64,000 bases of DNA from Erinaceus europaeus (lineage: Eukaryota; Chordata; Mammalia; Eulipotyphla; Erinaceidae): assembly GCF_950295315.1 (NCBI RefSeq), contig NC_080185.1, positions 44,869,237 to 44,933,236 on the forward strand. Reading direction: 5' to 3'. The translations under genes were made by a program, and so were the position numbers. The first letter of the stretch is position 1; every line of letters starts with the position of its first letter. Below, in pieces: positions 20,952-31,742 of this stretch. Below the pieces are notes generated by a model, which was given only the letters and a program-made list of their open reading frames with translations, was not told the origin of the DNA and searched no databases.

Positions 20952-21300
20952 GGATTTTTTTTTTAAGATAGAATGTTAAACAAAAGGCAGCATAAAAGCT
21001 TCCTTCAATTTGATGCCAGCCAGTCTTGAATTTCGGTTGCAGGCATGATATTCTTCTGTTTTGTCACATCTTGTTTGGAACTTGAAGGAATCAAGGAATC
21101 AGACTCAGTGAGATAAGCCAGAAGGAGAAGAATGTCTAGCAACTGTCTTCATTCCTAAGTGAAACTTTATAAATAAAGCAAAGGGAGATGAGTGGCTGAT
21201 GTTAAGTTGTGGGTTATATACACAAATGGAGAAGAAATCTTTATGGTGTGACAGTAACTACTTCGTGTACCATTATTTCCCCCCAGTAAAGAGATTAAAA
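20952..21300 (+). mobile_element. Old L1 ORF2 end and 3' UTR
   Basis: CAGTGAGATAAGCCAGAAGG and AGTGAAACTTTATAAATAAA are typical of the L1 ORF2/3' UTR junction, where young copies here read AAGTGAACTAAGTCAGAAAG at 44833. Frames are closed. Confidence 0.55.
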
Positions 21301-21555
21301 AAATACATAAAAGATAAGACTGCACAGTGAACTGATAACATAGATGAAAATCTGGATGGACTCCAACAGGTATATTGTAAATACCTGAAGGTTTTGCTGT
21401 TTTTGCTTTGGTGCTAGGTTTTGAGTATATAGACCATTTGAAGGAAATGATGAGCTAGCAATGGTAGGTTTGAGATCTAAAACCTAAATAGAAGAAGTAC
21501 AGAAAAGAAAAGGGACAAACATTTAGTTTGGAAAGCAAATAAGAAGGGTCATAAT
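21301..21555. other. Unassigned sequence between L1 pieces
   Basis: AT-rich, probably diverged L1 3' UTR, but I cannot show this directly. Confidence 0.3.
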
Positions 21556-21915
21556 GCACCCCTATGTTCTTAGCTTCATTATTAACAATAAAAAAAAAGA
21601 GTAGAATCAGCATAAATGTTCATGGCAGATGGCTGAGCAAAGTATTTATGAAATGTATATATTCCTTGGAATGCTACTCTGCAGTCAAAAACAATGATAT
21701 TTTGTCTTTTGGGTTGGGGGGGATGGAACTGAGGGAGATTATGCTTAGTGAAATAGATTAAGGAAGTTGTCCTTGATAGTTATCGCCTCTTTCCCTCATT
21801 TGTGGAATCTAGAAAACTAATACACATGAACTTGAAACAAATGAACAATAAACAGAGCAAGCAGTCTGTTTCCAAAAGTCATGAGAACTGTGGTGGGTAT
21901 CTTTGGAAGGTGAGG
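21556..21915 (+). mobile_element. Old L1 ORF2 C-terminal fragment
   Basis: Translation at 21564-21761 contains GMELREIMLSEID and SLECYSAVKNND, which correspond to ELEGIMLSELSQ and [12 protein letters not shown] in the younger copy at 44638-44892. Stops and indels break the frame on both sides. Confidence 0.75.
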
Positions 21916-21979
21916 GGTACAGAACTTTGGTGTAATCTCAGAATTTTGTAACTCACTATTAATTATTATTATTATTATT

Positions 21980-23324
21980 TTTAAATTTTTTATTTAAGAA
22001 AGGATTAATGAACAAAAACATAAGGTAGGAGGGGTACAACTCTACACAATTCCCACCACCCAATCTCCATAACCCACCCCCTCCCATGATAGCTTTCCCA
22101 TTCTCTAGCCCTCAGGGAGCATGGACCCAGGGTCGTTGAGGGTTGCAGAAGGTAGAAGGTCTGGCTTCTGTAATTGCTTCCCCGCTGAACATGGGCGTTG
22201 ACTGGTCAGTCCATACTCCCAGTCTGCCTCTCTCTTTCCCTAGTAAGGTGTGTCTCTGGGGAAGCTGAGCTCCAGGACATATTGGTGGGGTCTTCAATCC
22301 AGGGAAGCCTGGCCAGCATCCTGGTGGCATCTGGAACCTGGTGATTGAAAAGAGAGTTAACATATGAAGCCAAACAATTTGTTGAGCAATCATGGATCCC
22401 AAGCTTGGAATAGTGGAGAGGAAGTGTTAGGGAGGTACTCACTGCAAACTCTAGTGTACTACTGCTTTCAGGTATATATTTTGCAGTAGTTTATGGATAC
22501 GTGTGCACATAAGCTCTCTCTCACCGAAACTGGTGTATATCTAGGTTATGGGACTTTGTTAGAAAGTGAACTACCTGAGATGAAATTAGAGTGTACTATA
22601 AAAGGAAAGGTCTCACCCGAGTAATGAAGCTGAAGGGTTGTCATTCCACACAAGAAGTCTCTGGACACAGTCTGAGGTGAAGCATGTTGAGGTGGCAATC
22701 GTTGCGTTGGTTAGGTTGTGATCGGCGGATGCAATATTATTTGGTTTGGATTGGGAGATGCATATGGGAAAGTGGGCCCTATCCAAGGGTTCCAGGACTG
22801 GGGGAAGTAGGGGCTCTATAGTGGAGATGTGAGGTTCCTGCTGTCTTAGGGTTCAAAAAGAAAATCGATAGTTAATGTTATCATCACATTATTTGTTAAT
22901 TGGGTTAACTTTTAAAAGTCCTTTTGTTAGGGTTTGCTGTACAGTATCCAGTATCTTGTATATAGCTGTGCTATTGGATGTTTCTAATCTACTTGGTCTA
23001 GGCTTTTGAGAGAGTCCGCGTATCAAATACATAGCCTAAATATTAAAATGATTCAGTTTGTGTTTTGAGAAACTTTGAGACATACAATTGATTTTCCCCC
23101 GCTCATATTAATTAACTACTGATTTATATGTCTACATTTTGCTAGGAGTGTACATAAACACCATTCCCACCACCAAAGGACTGTGACCCATCCCTACCAC
23201 CCAATCCCACCCCCCACTGGCCCAGGAAGCTACTGTCTACCCCTCACCACTGGGATTTTACTTTGGGGCCCTACTTACAATTTGATCAGGTCCTGCTTTT
23301 AGTATCCCTTTCAGATCTTCTTAA
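21980..23324 (-). mobile_element. Young L1: poly(A) and 3' UTR
   Basis: TTTTTTATTTAAGAAAGGAT (the poly(A) end in antisense) starts a 3' UTR of about 1.3 kb that runs to the ORF2 stop near 23325. It is near identical to 27529-28334 and to the reverse of 45000-46233, so these copies belong to one recently active subfamily. Long frames in it (96 codons) are not ORF2. Confidence 0.9.
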
Positions 23325-26300
23325 TCAACTTCTGCTGATGAGTGGGATCATCCCATACTCATCTTTATCATTCTGACTTAGCTCACTTAACATAATTCTT
23401 TCTAGCTCTGTCTAAGATGGGTCAGAGAAGGTGGGTTCACTGGTCTTGATAGCTGCATAGTATTCCATTGTGTATATATACCACAGCATTCTCAGCCATT
23501 CATCTGTTGTTGGGCACCTGGGTTGCTTCCAGGTTTTAGCTATTATGAATTGTGCTGCTATGAACATAGGAGTACACACCTCTTTTTGGTGGGTGTTATG
23601 GAGTCCTTGGGGTATAACCCCAGGAGAGGAATTACTGGATCATATGGAAGGTCCATGTCTAGCCTTCTGAGAGTTTTCCAGACTGCTCTCCACAGAGGCT
23701 GTACCAATTTACATTCCCACCAGCAATGCAAAAGGGTTCCTCTGTCCCCACATCCTCTCCAGCATTTGTTGCTGCTGTCCTTTTTGATGTATGCCATTCC
23801 TACAGGAGTGAGGTGGTATCTTAGTGTTGTCTTAATTTGCATTTCTCTGACAATCAGTGACCTAGAGCAGATTTTCATATGTTTGTTATCCTTTTGGATC
23901 TCCTCTGAGGTGAATGTTTTGTTCATATCCTCTGCCCATTTTTGGATGGGGTCATTTGCTTTTTTGGTGCTAAGTTTGCTGAGCTCTTGATATATTTTGG
24001 TGATTAGTTTCTTGTCTGATGTATGGCATGTGAAGATCTTCTCCCATTCTGTGAGGGGTCTCTCTGTTTGTTTAATAGTTTCTTTGGATGTGCAGAAGCT
24101 TTTCAATTTGATGTATTCCCATTGGTTTGTTTCTGCTTTAGTCTTCCTTGCAATTGGGTTTGATTCATCAAAGATGTCCTTGAGGTGTATGTGGGAAAGT
24201 GTTTTACCAATGTTTTCCTCTAAGTATTTGATTGTTTCTGGTCTGACATCTAGGTCTTTGATCCATTTGGAGTTGATTTTTGTTTCTGGTGAGATAAAGT
24301 GGTTCAATTTCATTCTTCTGCATGTTTCAACCCAGTTTTCCCAGCACCATTTATTGAAGAGAGCCTCCTTTTTCCATTTAATCCTTTGGGCCCCCTTATC
24401 AAAGATTAGATGCCCATAGGTGTTGGGATTTACTTCTGGGCTTTCAATTCTGTTCCACTGGTCAGTGTGCCTATTTTTGTTCCAGTACCATGCTGTTTTG
24501 ATGATGATGGCTTTATAATATAGTTTAAGGTCTGGTAGTGTGATGCCTCCATTTCTGTTTTTTTTCCTTAAGATGGTTTTGGCAATTCTAGGTGTTTTCA
24601 GGTTCCAGATAAATGATTGTAGTGTTTATTCTATTCTCTTAAAGAAGCTTGGTGGAACTTTGATGGGTATTGCATTAAATTTGTATATGGCTCTGGGGAG
24701 AATATTCATTTTGATGATATTTATTCTTCCAATCCATGAGCATGGGATATCTTTCCATTTCTTGGTATCAGTTTCTATTTCCTTGAGTAGCGACTCATAG
24801 TTTTCAGCATACAAGTCTTTCACTTCTTTGGTCAACTTTATTCCTAGGTATTTGATTGATTTTGCTGAAACAGTAAATGGGAGTAATTTCTGGATGTCTT
24901 CTTCTTCAGATTTAGTGTTTGCATAAAGAAATGCCACTGATTTTTGTACATTGATTTTGTAGCCTGATACCTTGCTATATTGCCTAATAACTTCCAGTAA
25001 TTTTCTGCTGGATTCTTTAGGTCTTTCTATGTATACTATCATATCATCTGCAAATAGTGAGAGCTTGACTTCCTCCCTTCCAATGTGTATTCCTTTGATT
25101 TCTTTCTCTTGCCTGATTGCTATGGCAAGAACTTCCAGTACTATGTTGAAGAGTAACGGTGACAGTGGACAGCCCTGTCTAGTCCCCGATCTGAGGGGGA
25201 ATTCTTTCAGCTTCTGTCCATTGAGTATGATGTTGGCTGTAGGTTTTCTATATATAGACTCCACTATCTTGAGGAATTTCCCATCTATTCCCATTTTTTG
25301 TAGAGTTTTGAGCATGAATGGGTGTTGGATTTTGTCAAAGGCTTTCTCTGCATCTATTGAGATAATCATGTGGTTTTTGGCTTTGCTTTTATTGATGTGG
25401 TGAATGACATTGATTGTCTTACATATGTTGAACCAGCCTTGCATTCCTGGGATGAATCCCAGTTGGTCATGATGATCAATCTTTTTGATGTGTTGCTGTA
25501 TCTGGTTGGCCAAGATCTTGTTTAATATTTTGGCATCTATGTTCATCAGAGATATTGGTCTGTAGTTTTCCTTTTTTGTTCTTTCTCTATCAGCTTTTGG
25601 TATCAGGGTGATGTTGGCTTCATAAAAGGTGGAAGGGAGTATTCCTGTTTCTTCAATCTTATGGAATAGCTTAAGAAGTATGGGTATTAACTGTTTCCTG
25701 AAAGTTTTGTAGAATTCGTTTGTGAAGCCATCTGGTCCAGGACTTTTGTTGTTGGGGAGATTCTTAATGACGGTTTCAATTTCTTTGTATGTGATTGGTG
25801 CATTTAGATTTTCTAGTTCTTCTTAGTTCAGTTTTGGAAGTGCATAGGTTTCTAGGAATTGTTCCATTTCTTCCAGATTCTCTAGCTTGGTGGCATATAG
25901 TTCTTTATAGAAGTTTCGCAGGAGTCTCTAGATTTCTGTGGTGTCAGTTGTGATATCTCCTCCATCGTTTACAATCTATTCATTTGAGTCTTCTCTCTTA
26001 TTTGTTTGGTGAGTCTGGCTAGGGGTTTGTCAATTTTGTTTAATCTTTCAAAGAACCAACATTTGGCTTCATTGATCTTTTGTATGGTTCTTTTATTTTC
26101 GATGTTGTTTATTTCTGCTCGAACTTTAGTGATTTCTGTCCTTCTGGTTGCTTTAGGGTTCCTTTGTTCCTCTTCCTCTAAGTCCTTGAGGTGTGCAGTA
26201 AGGTCGTTCATTTGAGCTTCTTCTTGGTGTTTAATATGTGATTGTATGGCTATAAGTTTCCCTCTCAGTACTGCTTTAGCTGTGTCCCAAATATTTTGAT

Positions 26301-26660
26301 AGGTTGTGTCTTCATTTTCATTAGTTTCCAGGAACATTTGAATTTCCTGTTTGAGTGAGTCTCTGACCCAGTGGTTCTTAAGGAGCATGTTGTTTAGTTT
26401 CCAAATTCTGTGTCTTTTAATAATTTTCCGTTTTTTGTTAAATGTAGTTTTACTCCACTGTGGTCTGAGAAGATACTTGGGATGATTTCAATGCTCTTGA
26501 ATTTATTGATGCTGTCTTTGTGGCCTAACATGTGGTCTATCCTTGAGTATGTGTTATGTGGATTTGAAAAGAAGGTGTATTCCAGTTTTTTGGGGTGGAG
26601 GTGTCTGAAAATGTCCAAGAGGTCTAGTGTGTCGATCTCTTCATGTTTATCAGTGAATTT
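23325..26660 (-). pseudogene. L1 ORF2 (endonuclease/reverse transcriptase), broken
   Basis: L1 ORF2 encodes an APE-type endonuclease, a reverse transcriptase (RT) and a C-terminal Cys-rich region, which together drive retrotransposition. Read right to left: the endonuclease remnant (26660-26394, containing DHMLGHKDSINKF and FSDHSGVKL), the linker (26388-25969), the RT (25546-24626) and the C-terminal region (24313 to the stop near 23325). The RT piece keeps SIDAEKAFD (residues 63-71), RQGCPLSP (123-130) and the catalytic FADD (165-168). Frame changes and stops separate the pieces (for example near 26390, 25800, 24600 and 23560). The first part of the endonuclease, and ORF1, are absent. It is therefore inactive, though close to a young source sequence. 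Confidence 0.93.
24626..25546 (-). pseudogene. Longest intact piece of L1 ORF2: RT domain
   Basis: This open stretch of 306 codons covers the palm and fingers of the RT. The metal-binding aspartates are present in SIDAEKAFD and FADD, and [14 protein letters not shown] is well conserved. Despite an intact active site it lacks the endonuclease and C-terminal parts in frame, so no functional ORF2p is expected. Frames on the opposite strand here (143 and 140 codons) are shadows. Confidence 0.93.
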
Positions 26661-27390
26661 AAAAAAGCACCCTGTTTGGTGGTGTGGGGTATCCTGCTAG
26701 GAGCTGGTCCCCAGGGACTGCTTGTGGCGGGGGGGGGGTATGCTTGAAAATTAAAAGGAAGAAAAAAGAATTATTTTCCCCTACTCTAATTCTTAACCCA
26801 AATTAAGTTATAGTCATCTCCTTGTCACTGCTATGACACCTTATTGGCTGGCCTGCTAAAGGCAGAAAATCCTATTGTTTCCAGGGGATGTGTTTGGAGC
26901 TCAGCGGCTAGCAGCTTCCAGTCTGCCATCTTCCGGGAACCCCCCCTCCAGACTTTTTTAAAGGATTTCTCGAAAATGAAAACTAGCTCCAAGTCCTTTG
27001 ATCCAATGAGAGCAATACTTAAGAAGTCTTTGGATCCATCCTCAGGGTTGCGGTGCCCTGGAGACTCCCAAGAGAAAGCCCCCTAGCTATAGTGCTCCAT
27101 TCAGGTCCTCTGCCGGCCCCCCAACAGTGCTCTGCAACTGGCGGAGGAGCCGCCTTCCTGGGCGGAGGACAATGCCCGGCACACCCGCCTTGCCCACCGC
27201 CGCCTGGGAAGTCTGGAGCAGCCCGCCCGCTAGTCCGTGCCACCTTTACTCTAATTCTTAACCAAAATTAAATTATAGTCACTTCTTTGGTGACTATAAT
27301 TATTGACTGGCCTGCTAAAGGCAGAAATTCCTACCGTTTCCAGATGTGATCAGAGCACATGCTGCTAGCAGCTTCTCAGTCTGCCATCCA
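26661..27390 (-). mobile_element. CpG-rich block with two L1 5' UTR-like units
   Basis: Two similar segments of about 145-155 bp lie at 26781-26935 and 27246-27389 (shared TACTCTAATTCTTAACC, GGCCTGCTAAAGGCAGAAA, CTAGCAGCTTC, CAGTCTGCCATC). Read on the minus strand each starts with GATGGCAGACTG, a motif like the AAGATGGCAGC start of the L1-type element at 48.0 kb. Between them (27045-27243) is a GC- and CpG-rich stretch unlike its surroundings. I infer a tandem L1 promoter/5' UTR region joined to a 5'-deleted ORF2, but an unrelated LTR or retrogene fragment is possible. Frames of 72-80 codons across it have no recognised product. Confidence 0.5.
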
Positions 27391-27440
27391 GGAGCGGTGG
27401 ATTCATGGTGCAGGCACCAAGCCCAGCAATAACCTTGGAG
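27390..27440 (+). repeat. Terminal-module fragment of an A-prime SINE
   Basis: AGGAGCGGTGGATTCATGGT, GCAGGCACCAAGCCCAGCAA and TAACCTTGGAGG equal the module at 34938-34998. Only this tail end is present. Confidence 0.75.
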
Positions 27441-27444
27441 GGAA

Positions 27445-27445
27445 A

Positions 27446-27480
<35 letters not shown>

Positions 27481-27483
27481 AAT
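27445..27483. repeat. (AAAT)n microsatellite
   Basis: About nine AAAT units follow the SINE module, probably expanded from its A-rich tail. Confidence 0.95.
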
Positions 27484-27528
27484 TTTTTTAAAAGAATTTG
27501 GTGACTTGACTTGCTCATAGCTTAATTT

Positions 27529-28334
27529 TTTTTATTTAAGAAAGGATTAATTAACAAAACCATAGGGTAGGAGGGGTACAACTCCACACAATTCCCACCA
27601 CCCAATCTCCATAACCCACCCCCTCCCATGATAGCTTTCCCATTCTCTATCTCTCTGGGAGCATGGACCCAGGGTCATTGCAGAAGGTAGAAGGTCTGGC
27701 TTCTGTAATTGCTTCCCCGCTGAACATGGGTGTTGACTGGTCGGTCCATACTCCCAGTCCGCCCCTCTCTTTCCTTAATAGGGTGTGTCTCTGGGGAAGC
27801 TGAGCTCCAGGACACATTGGTGGGGTCTTCAATCCAGGGAAGCCTGGACAGCATCCTGGTGGCATCTGGAACCTGGTGATTGAAAAGAGAGTTAACATAC
27901 GAAGCCAAACAAATTGTTGAGCAATCATGGACCCAAAGCTTGGAATAGTGGAGAGGAAGTGTTAGGGAGGTACTCACTGCAAACTCTAGTGTACTTCTGC
28001 TTTCAGGTATATATTTTGTAGTAGTTTATGGATATGTGTGAACATAAGCTCTCTCTCATAGAAACTGGTGTATATCTAGGTTATGGGACTTTGTTAGAAA
28101 GTGAACTACCTGAGATGAAATTAGAGTGTACTATAAAAGGAAAGGTCTCACCCGAGTAATGAAGCTGAAGGGTTGTCATTCCACACAAGAAGTCTCTGGA
28201 CACAGTCTGAGGTGAAGCATGTTGAGGTGGCAATCGTTGCATTAGTTAGGTTGTGATCGGCGGATGCAATATTATTTGGTATGGATTGGGAGATGCATAT
28301 GGGAAAGTGGGCCCTATCCAAGGGTTCCAGGACC
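27529..28334 (-). mobile_element. 5'-truncated L1, 3' UTR only, with inverted 5' end
   Basis: TTTTTATTTAAGAAAGGATT opens a near-duplicate of 21985-22800 that runs to CCAGGACCGGG. It is then joined to a short piece of the same L1 in opposite orientation (28335-28373). The whole unit is bounded by GCTCATAGCTTAATTT at 27513-27528 and 28374-28389. Twin priming during reverse transcription explains both features. Confidence 0.93.
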
Positions 28335-28373
28335 GGGTTAACCCAATTACCAAATAATGTGATGATAACATTA
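28335..28373 (+). mobile_element. Inverted L1 segment (twin-priming product)
   Basis: TTAACCCAATTACCAAATAA and TGTGATGATAACATTA match the plus-strand L1 text at 45316-45348. They are the reverse complement of 22870-22915 in the minus copy. About 70 bp of L1 is missing at the junction. Confidence 0.88.
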
Positions 28374-28378
28374 GCTCA

Positions 28379-28452
28379 TAGCTTAATTTAGCTTGCTTTA
28401 GCTTAATTTAACTTGCTTTAGCTTAATTTAACTTGCTTTAGCTTAGCTTACT
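28379..28452. repeat. 20-bp minisatellite, about three units
   Basis: The unit TTTAGCTTAATTTAACTTGC is repeated with small changes. The right TSD of the L1 insertion overlaps the first unit, so the array existed at, or was extended after, the insertion site. Confidence 0.85.
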
Positions 28453-29470
28453 AAAACCCTTATCATTTGCTCCTGCTACAAACCCCATGCTAGCAAGTGA
28501 TGATACATGAATGAACATGGACTCTCTCCTCTAGAAATTCATAGAATAGAAGGGAAGACTGAAAAACATATAATTCTACTATTAGGTTACAGTATTCCTA
28601 TGCAGTGATACAAGCATTGATAAGATGCAGAAGTAAACATTAAGGTGTGCATGTCTTTCCCAGAAGTGGTCTCTCAAGAGTACATTCCAGCAGGTTTCTA
28701 AAGGGTGAAAGGGAATTTGCCTCATCAAGGGCAAGTGTGAGGGGCGTGCATTTTGCAAGAGTTTTGCAGAGCATGGTAAAAATGTGGGGCCTTGGAACAC
28801 CGTGAAATCTTCTGAGCATTAGTAACTGAGTAAGATAACTTTAAATTGTAAGGCGGAATAATAGATGTCCCTGAAGTCTCAACAGTCAGTCACAGTGGAA
28901 TTAGTCAGCTTTCCCAAGGATGTTGGAATACTTTCAGCCTCTCAAGTAATTGGTGATGTTTATATTTTAGGGCAGGAAAGTCTTCTTTGAGTAGGAAGAA
29001 ACTAAAGTCAAAAAGATCAACAAGAATCATATAAGGGACTCACTTTACTCAGTAGATCTGTGTAGCGTCAATATGGGAAATGTTTAGGAAAGTGTACTTA
29101 CTAACTATAGACAACCCAGCTTTCAAATAAGTGCTTTTACCTCAGGCAATTTTATTTTAAACCACAGCTCTACTCTATTCTGTTAGTGGTGATAGGTATT
29201 GAACTTAGGGACAAGTCCTGTGAGCCACCACTGACTCCAAAGGGTATTTTATTATTTTTTTCCCAAGGATATTTTTAATAGGCTTGACAATGCAGTTTCC
29301 ATTTAATTTTTAATGTATTGGATCTCTAAAAGTGGTAGTATATAGTAGGACAACTTTAGTTATTAGTTTCATGCTTAATTTAGTGATTCTCAACTTGTTT
29401 TATGTCTTTGTGTTGTTAAATTGGCATCTATTCATAAGATCACTCATTACCACTCAGTGACTTTCTATTA
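28453..29470. other. Unique sequence with one possible SINE scrap
   Basis: No gene is visible. The stretch 29160-29240 (GGTATTGAACTTAGGGAC, GAGCCACCACTGACTCC) resembles a degraded minus-strand tRNA-derived SINE. The rest is unassigned. Confidence 0.4.
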
Positions 29471-30413
29471 CTAATTTTTATTTATAAAATAGAAACATTG
29501 ACAAGGCCATAGGATAAGAGTGATACATTTCCACACATTTCCCATCCCCAGAGCTCCACATCCAATCCCCTCCCTTGAAAACTTCCCTATTCTTTATCTC
29601 TCTGGGAGTATAGACCCAGTATCATTGTGGGGTGAAGAAGGTAGAAGGTCTGGCTTCTGCAATTGTTTTTCCACTGAACATGGGCACTGACAGTTCGATC
29701 CATACTCCCAGCCTGTCTCTCTCTTTCCCTAGTGGGACAGGGACGAGGAGAGGTGGGGCTTCAAGACACATGATTGGGTCCTCTGCCCAAGGAAGTTGGG
29801 TTGGCATCATGTTATCATCTGGAATCTGGTGGCTGAAAAAGATTTATGATATAATGCAGAACAAGTTGTTGACTAATCATGAACATAAAGGCATGAATAT
29901 TGCAGATGAAGATTAGGGTCTCCTTTTTGGAAAAAGCTAGTAGGTCTGTTTTAGGTGCATTCCAGAAGGCTCATGACTGTACTAGTTTTGTCTGACCCTG
30001 ACATCTAATATGCAGGTGACCTAAGTTATTGTATGGGGAGATGGTTTCATAGTTGGAAAAAAATACTAGAAACCTGCATCAGGGAAGAGAGTAGCTCCCA
30101 AATATGGGGTCTTTGTGTTGTTCCTGATGGAGATGACCTGTTACAGCAGTGAGAGGGATCTGTTAGAGGTTTAGGCCCATCCTGTCTGTGTGGGAATTCC
30201 AGGACTCCCTGACGAGGGCCCCAGGTGATGGGGTGGCCTGGTAGTGACTAAAGAGTCATCATTAAAGGATACCAGTCTCTTGCCCTTACTCAGTTTTTGT
30301 AGTCCTTACTTTGTCTGACAAGGTAAGCTTAGGAATGATTGGGGGATGTGTAATAGGAGGTAGGTGAGGAGGGTATCTAGCACCAAATAGAAATGGTTTC
30401 ATTAGGTACTTTA

Positions 30414-30454
<41 letters not shown>

Positions 30455-30855
30455 TGTGTGTGTGTTTTAGTTCTTTCTACTTGCTTGCTTCATTTATTGA
30501 CTCACTGCAAATGATTGTGTACTTTTAAGGTATATATTTTCCCCTAACTTAGGAATACATATACATATGCCCTATCTCATGGGCCCTGGTCTATATCTAG
30601 GTTTTGGAGTTTTGTTAAGAAGTGCACCACTCGAAATGGAGTTAAAGAGTCCTATTAGCTAGGAAAGGTCTCACCAGAGTAATGAAACAGAAGAGTTGAC
30701 ATTCCGTGCCTGGCATCTCTGGACACAGTCCGAGTTAAAGCGTGCTGAGGTGGTACTGATTGCATTGAGTAAGTTGGGATCAGCAGATGCCATATCAGTT
30801 GGTATGAATTTGGAGAAGCATGCAGGAAAGTGAGCCCCACCCTGGAAGCCTATTC
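29470..30855 (-). mobile_element. Older-subfamily L1 3' UTR, 1.4 kb
   Basis: It starts ATTTTTATTTATAAAATAG and follows the order of the young 3' UTR (GGATAAGAGTGATACATTTC, GGAGTATAGACCCAGTATC, CACTGAACATGGGCACTGAC, TTTAAGGTATATATTTTCCC, GAAACAGAAGAGTTGACATT, ATCAGCAGATGCCATATC). It has an extra segment at about 29900-30410 that is shared with 55950-56640. A (GT)n lies within it. Confidence 0.8.
30414..30466. repeat. (GT)n microsatellite
   Basis: GT units with a single TATG interruption lie in an L1 3' UTR. Confidence 0.95.
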
Positions 30856-31500
30856 AGTGATTTTTAAATTTACAGGAAGTGAATTGTTATCAGCAAATTC
30901 CAGAATCTTCCATAGAGCACATATCCTTTGATACTACTCTGGGGGGCTTTCTTCTGTGTAACAGTCTTCTGCTCTTTCCAGAAACACATGCATTTGAGAA
31001 TCACTTACTTTTGAAATTTGGTGAGAGAACACACATACACACACAGATGCACGCAAATGAATTCATGTCCACTCAGAGTGCATAGGCCCTTACTTAAAAC
31101 AGCTTCTTAGTTACACATTACTCAGAAACAGTATCATTACACTTATCTCTTGTGATTTTAAATGCGTTTCTGGTAAATATATATCAACCCATTCGGAGAA
31201 CCTTAGCCTATGTGGAGGGGAGGGAGTTAAGGGAACAAGCATGGAACACATTACAGATGTAGAAGGGAATGTAAGATGACTAATTCATTTCATGCAGATG
31301 TAATTTTTGAGTTAGATACTGTTGTGAATCTGCCAGAATGTATAAAATAAGATAGTGAGTGCTATCTAGTGACTGGGTGGCAGAATTGTTGTCTTTGAGA
31401 GAAAAGTAGATCCATTGAGTAGGACACATACACTTTTGCTTATCACGTATTTGAATTTCTGAAAGTAGACGCCTGGAAGAGGTCTTAGGTAACTCAGAAA
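30856..31500. other. Unique sequence
   Basis: No repeat or gene recognised. A short ACACAC tract occurs near 31028. Confidence 0.4.
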
Positions 31501-31502
31501 AA

Positions 31503-31742
31503 TGATTTATTTATTTTAATATTTATTTATTTAGTCCCTTTTGTTGCCCTTGTTCTTTTATTGTAGTTATTGTTGTTGTTGATGTCATTGTTGTTAGATA
31601 GGACAGAGAAAAATGGAAAGAGGAGGGGAAGACAGAGATGGGGAGAGAAAGACACCTGCAGGGGCTCAAACCGGGATCCTTACAAGGGTCCTTGTGCTTG
31701 GCGCCACCTGCGCTTAACCCCCTGCGCTACCATCTGACTCCC
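31503..31742 (-). repeat. Family A SINE with internal deletion
   Basis: Tail, GATAGGACAGAGAAAAATGG and the head end CCCTGCGCTACCATCTGACT are present. The core jumps from GACACCTGCAG to GGGCTCAAACCGGGATCC, losing roughly 60 bp around the GCTTCACCGCCTGTGAAGC segment. The loss lies between two CTGCAG-G repeats, consistent with slippage. Confidence 0.88.

Noticed and set aside
22112..22442. 96- and 78-codon minus frames, repeated at 27647-27977 and 45816-46213
   Set aside because: The same text recurs in the L1 3' UTR of every copy. The frames vary between copies with stops and indels, so no protein is conserved.
23523..24419. Plus-strand frames of 155 and 140 codons
   Set aside because: These are antisense shadows of L1 ORF2, which is clearly coded on the minus strand.
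24972..25403. 143-codon plus-strand frame
   Set aside because: It lies opposite the L1 RT domain carrying FADD, so it is a shadow frame.
26844..27271. Possible host exon in the GC-rich block (frames of 72-80 codons, both strands)
   Set aside because: The flanks are tandem repeat units, there are no clear splice sites in phase, and the Pro/Ala/Gly-rich translations reflect base composition.
28379..28452. CRISPR-like array
   Set aside because: The 20-bp units are tandem without unique spacers, and the DNA is vertebrate.
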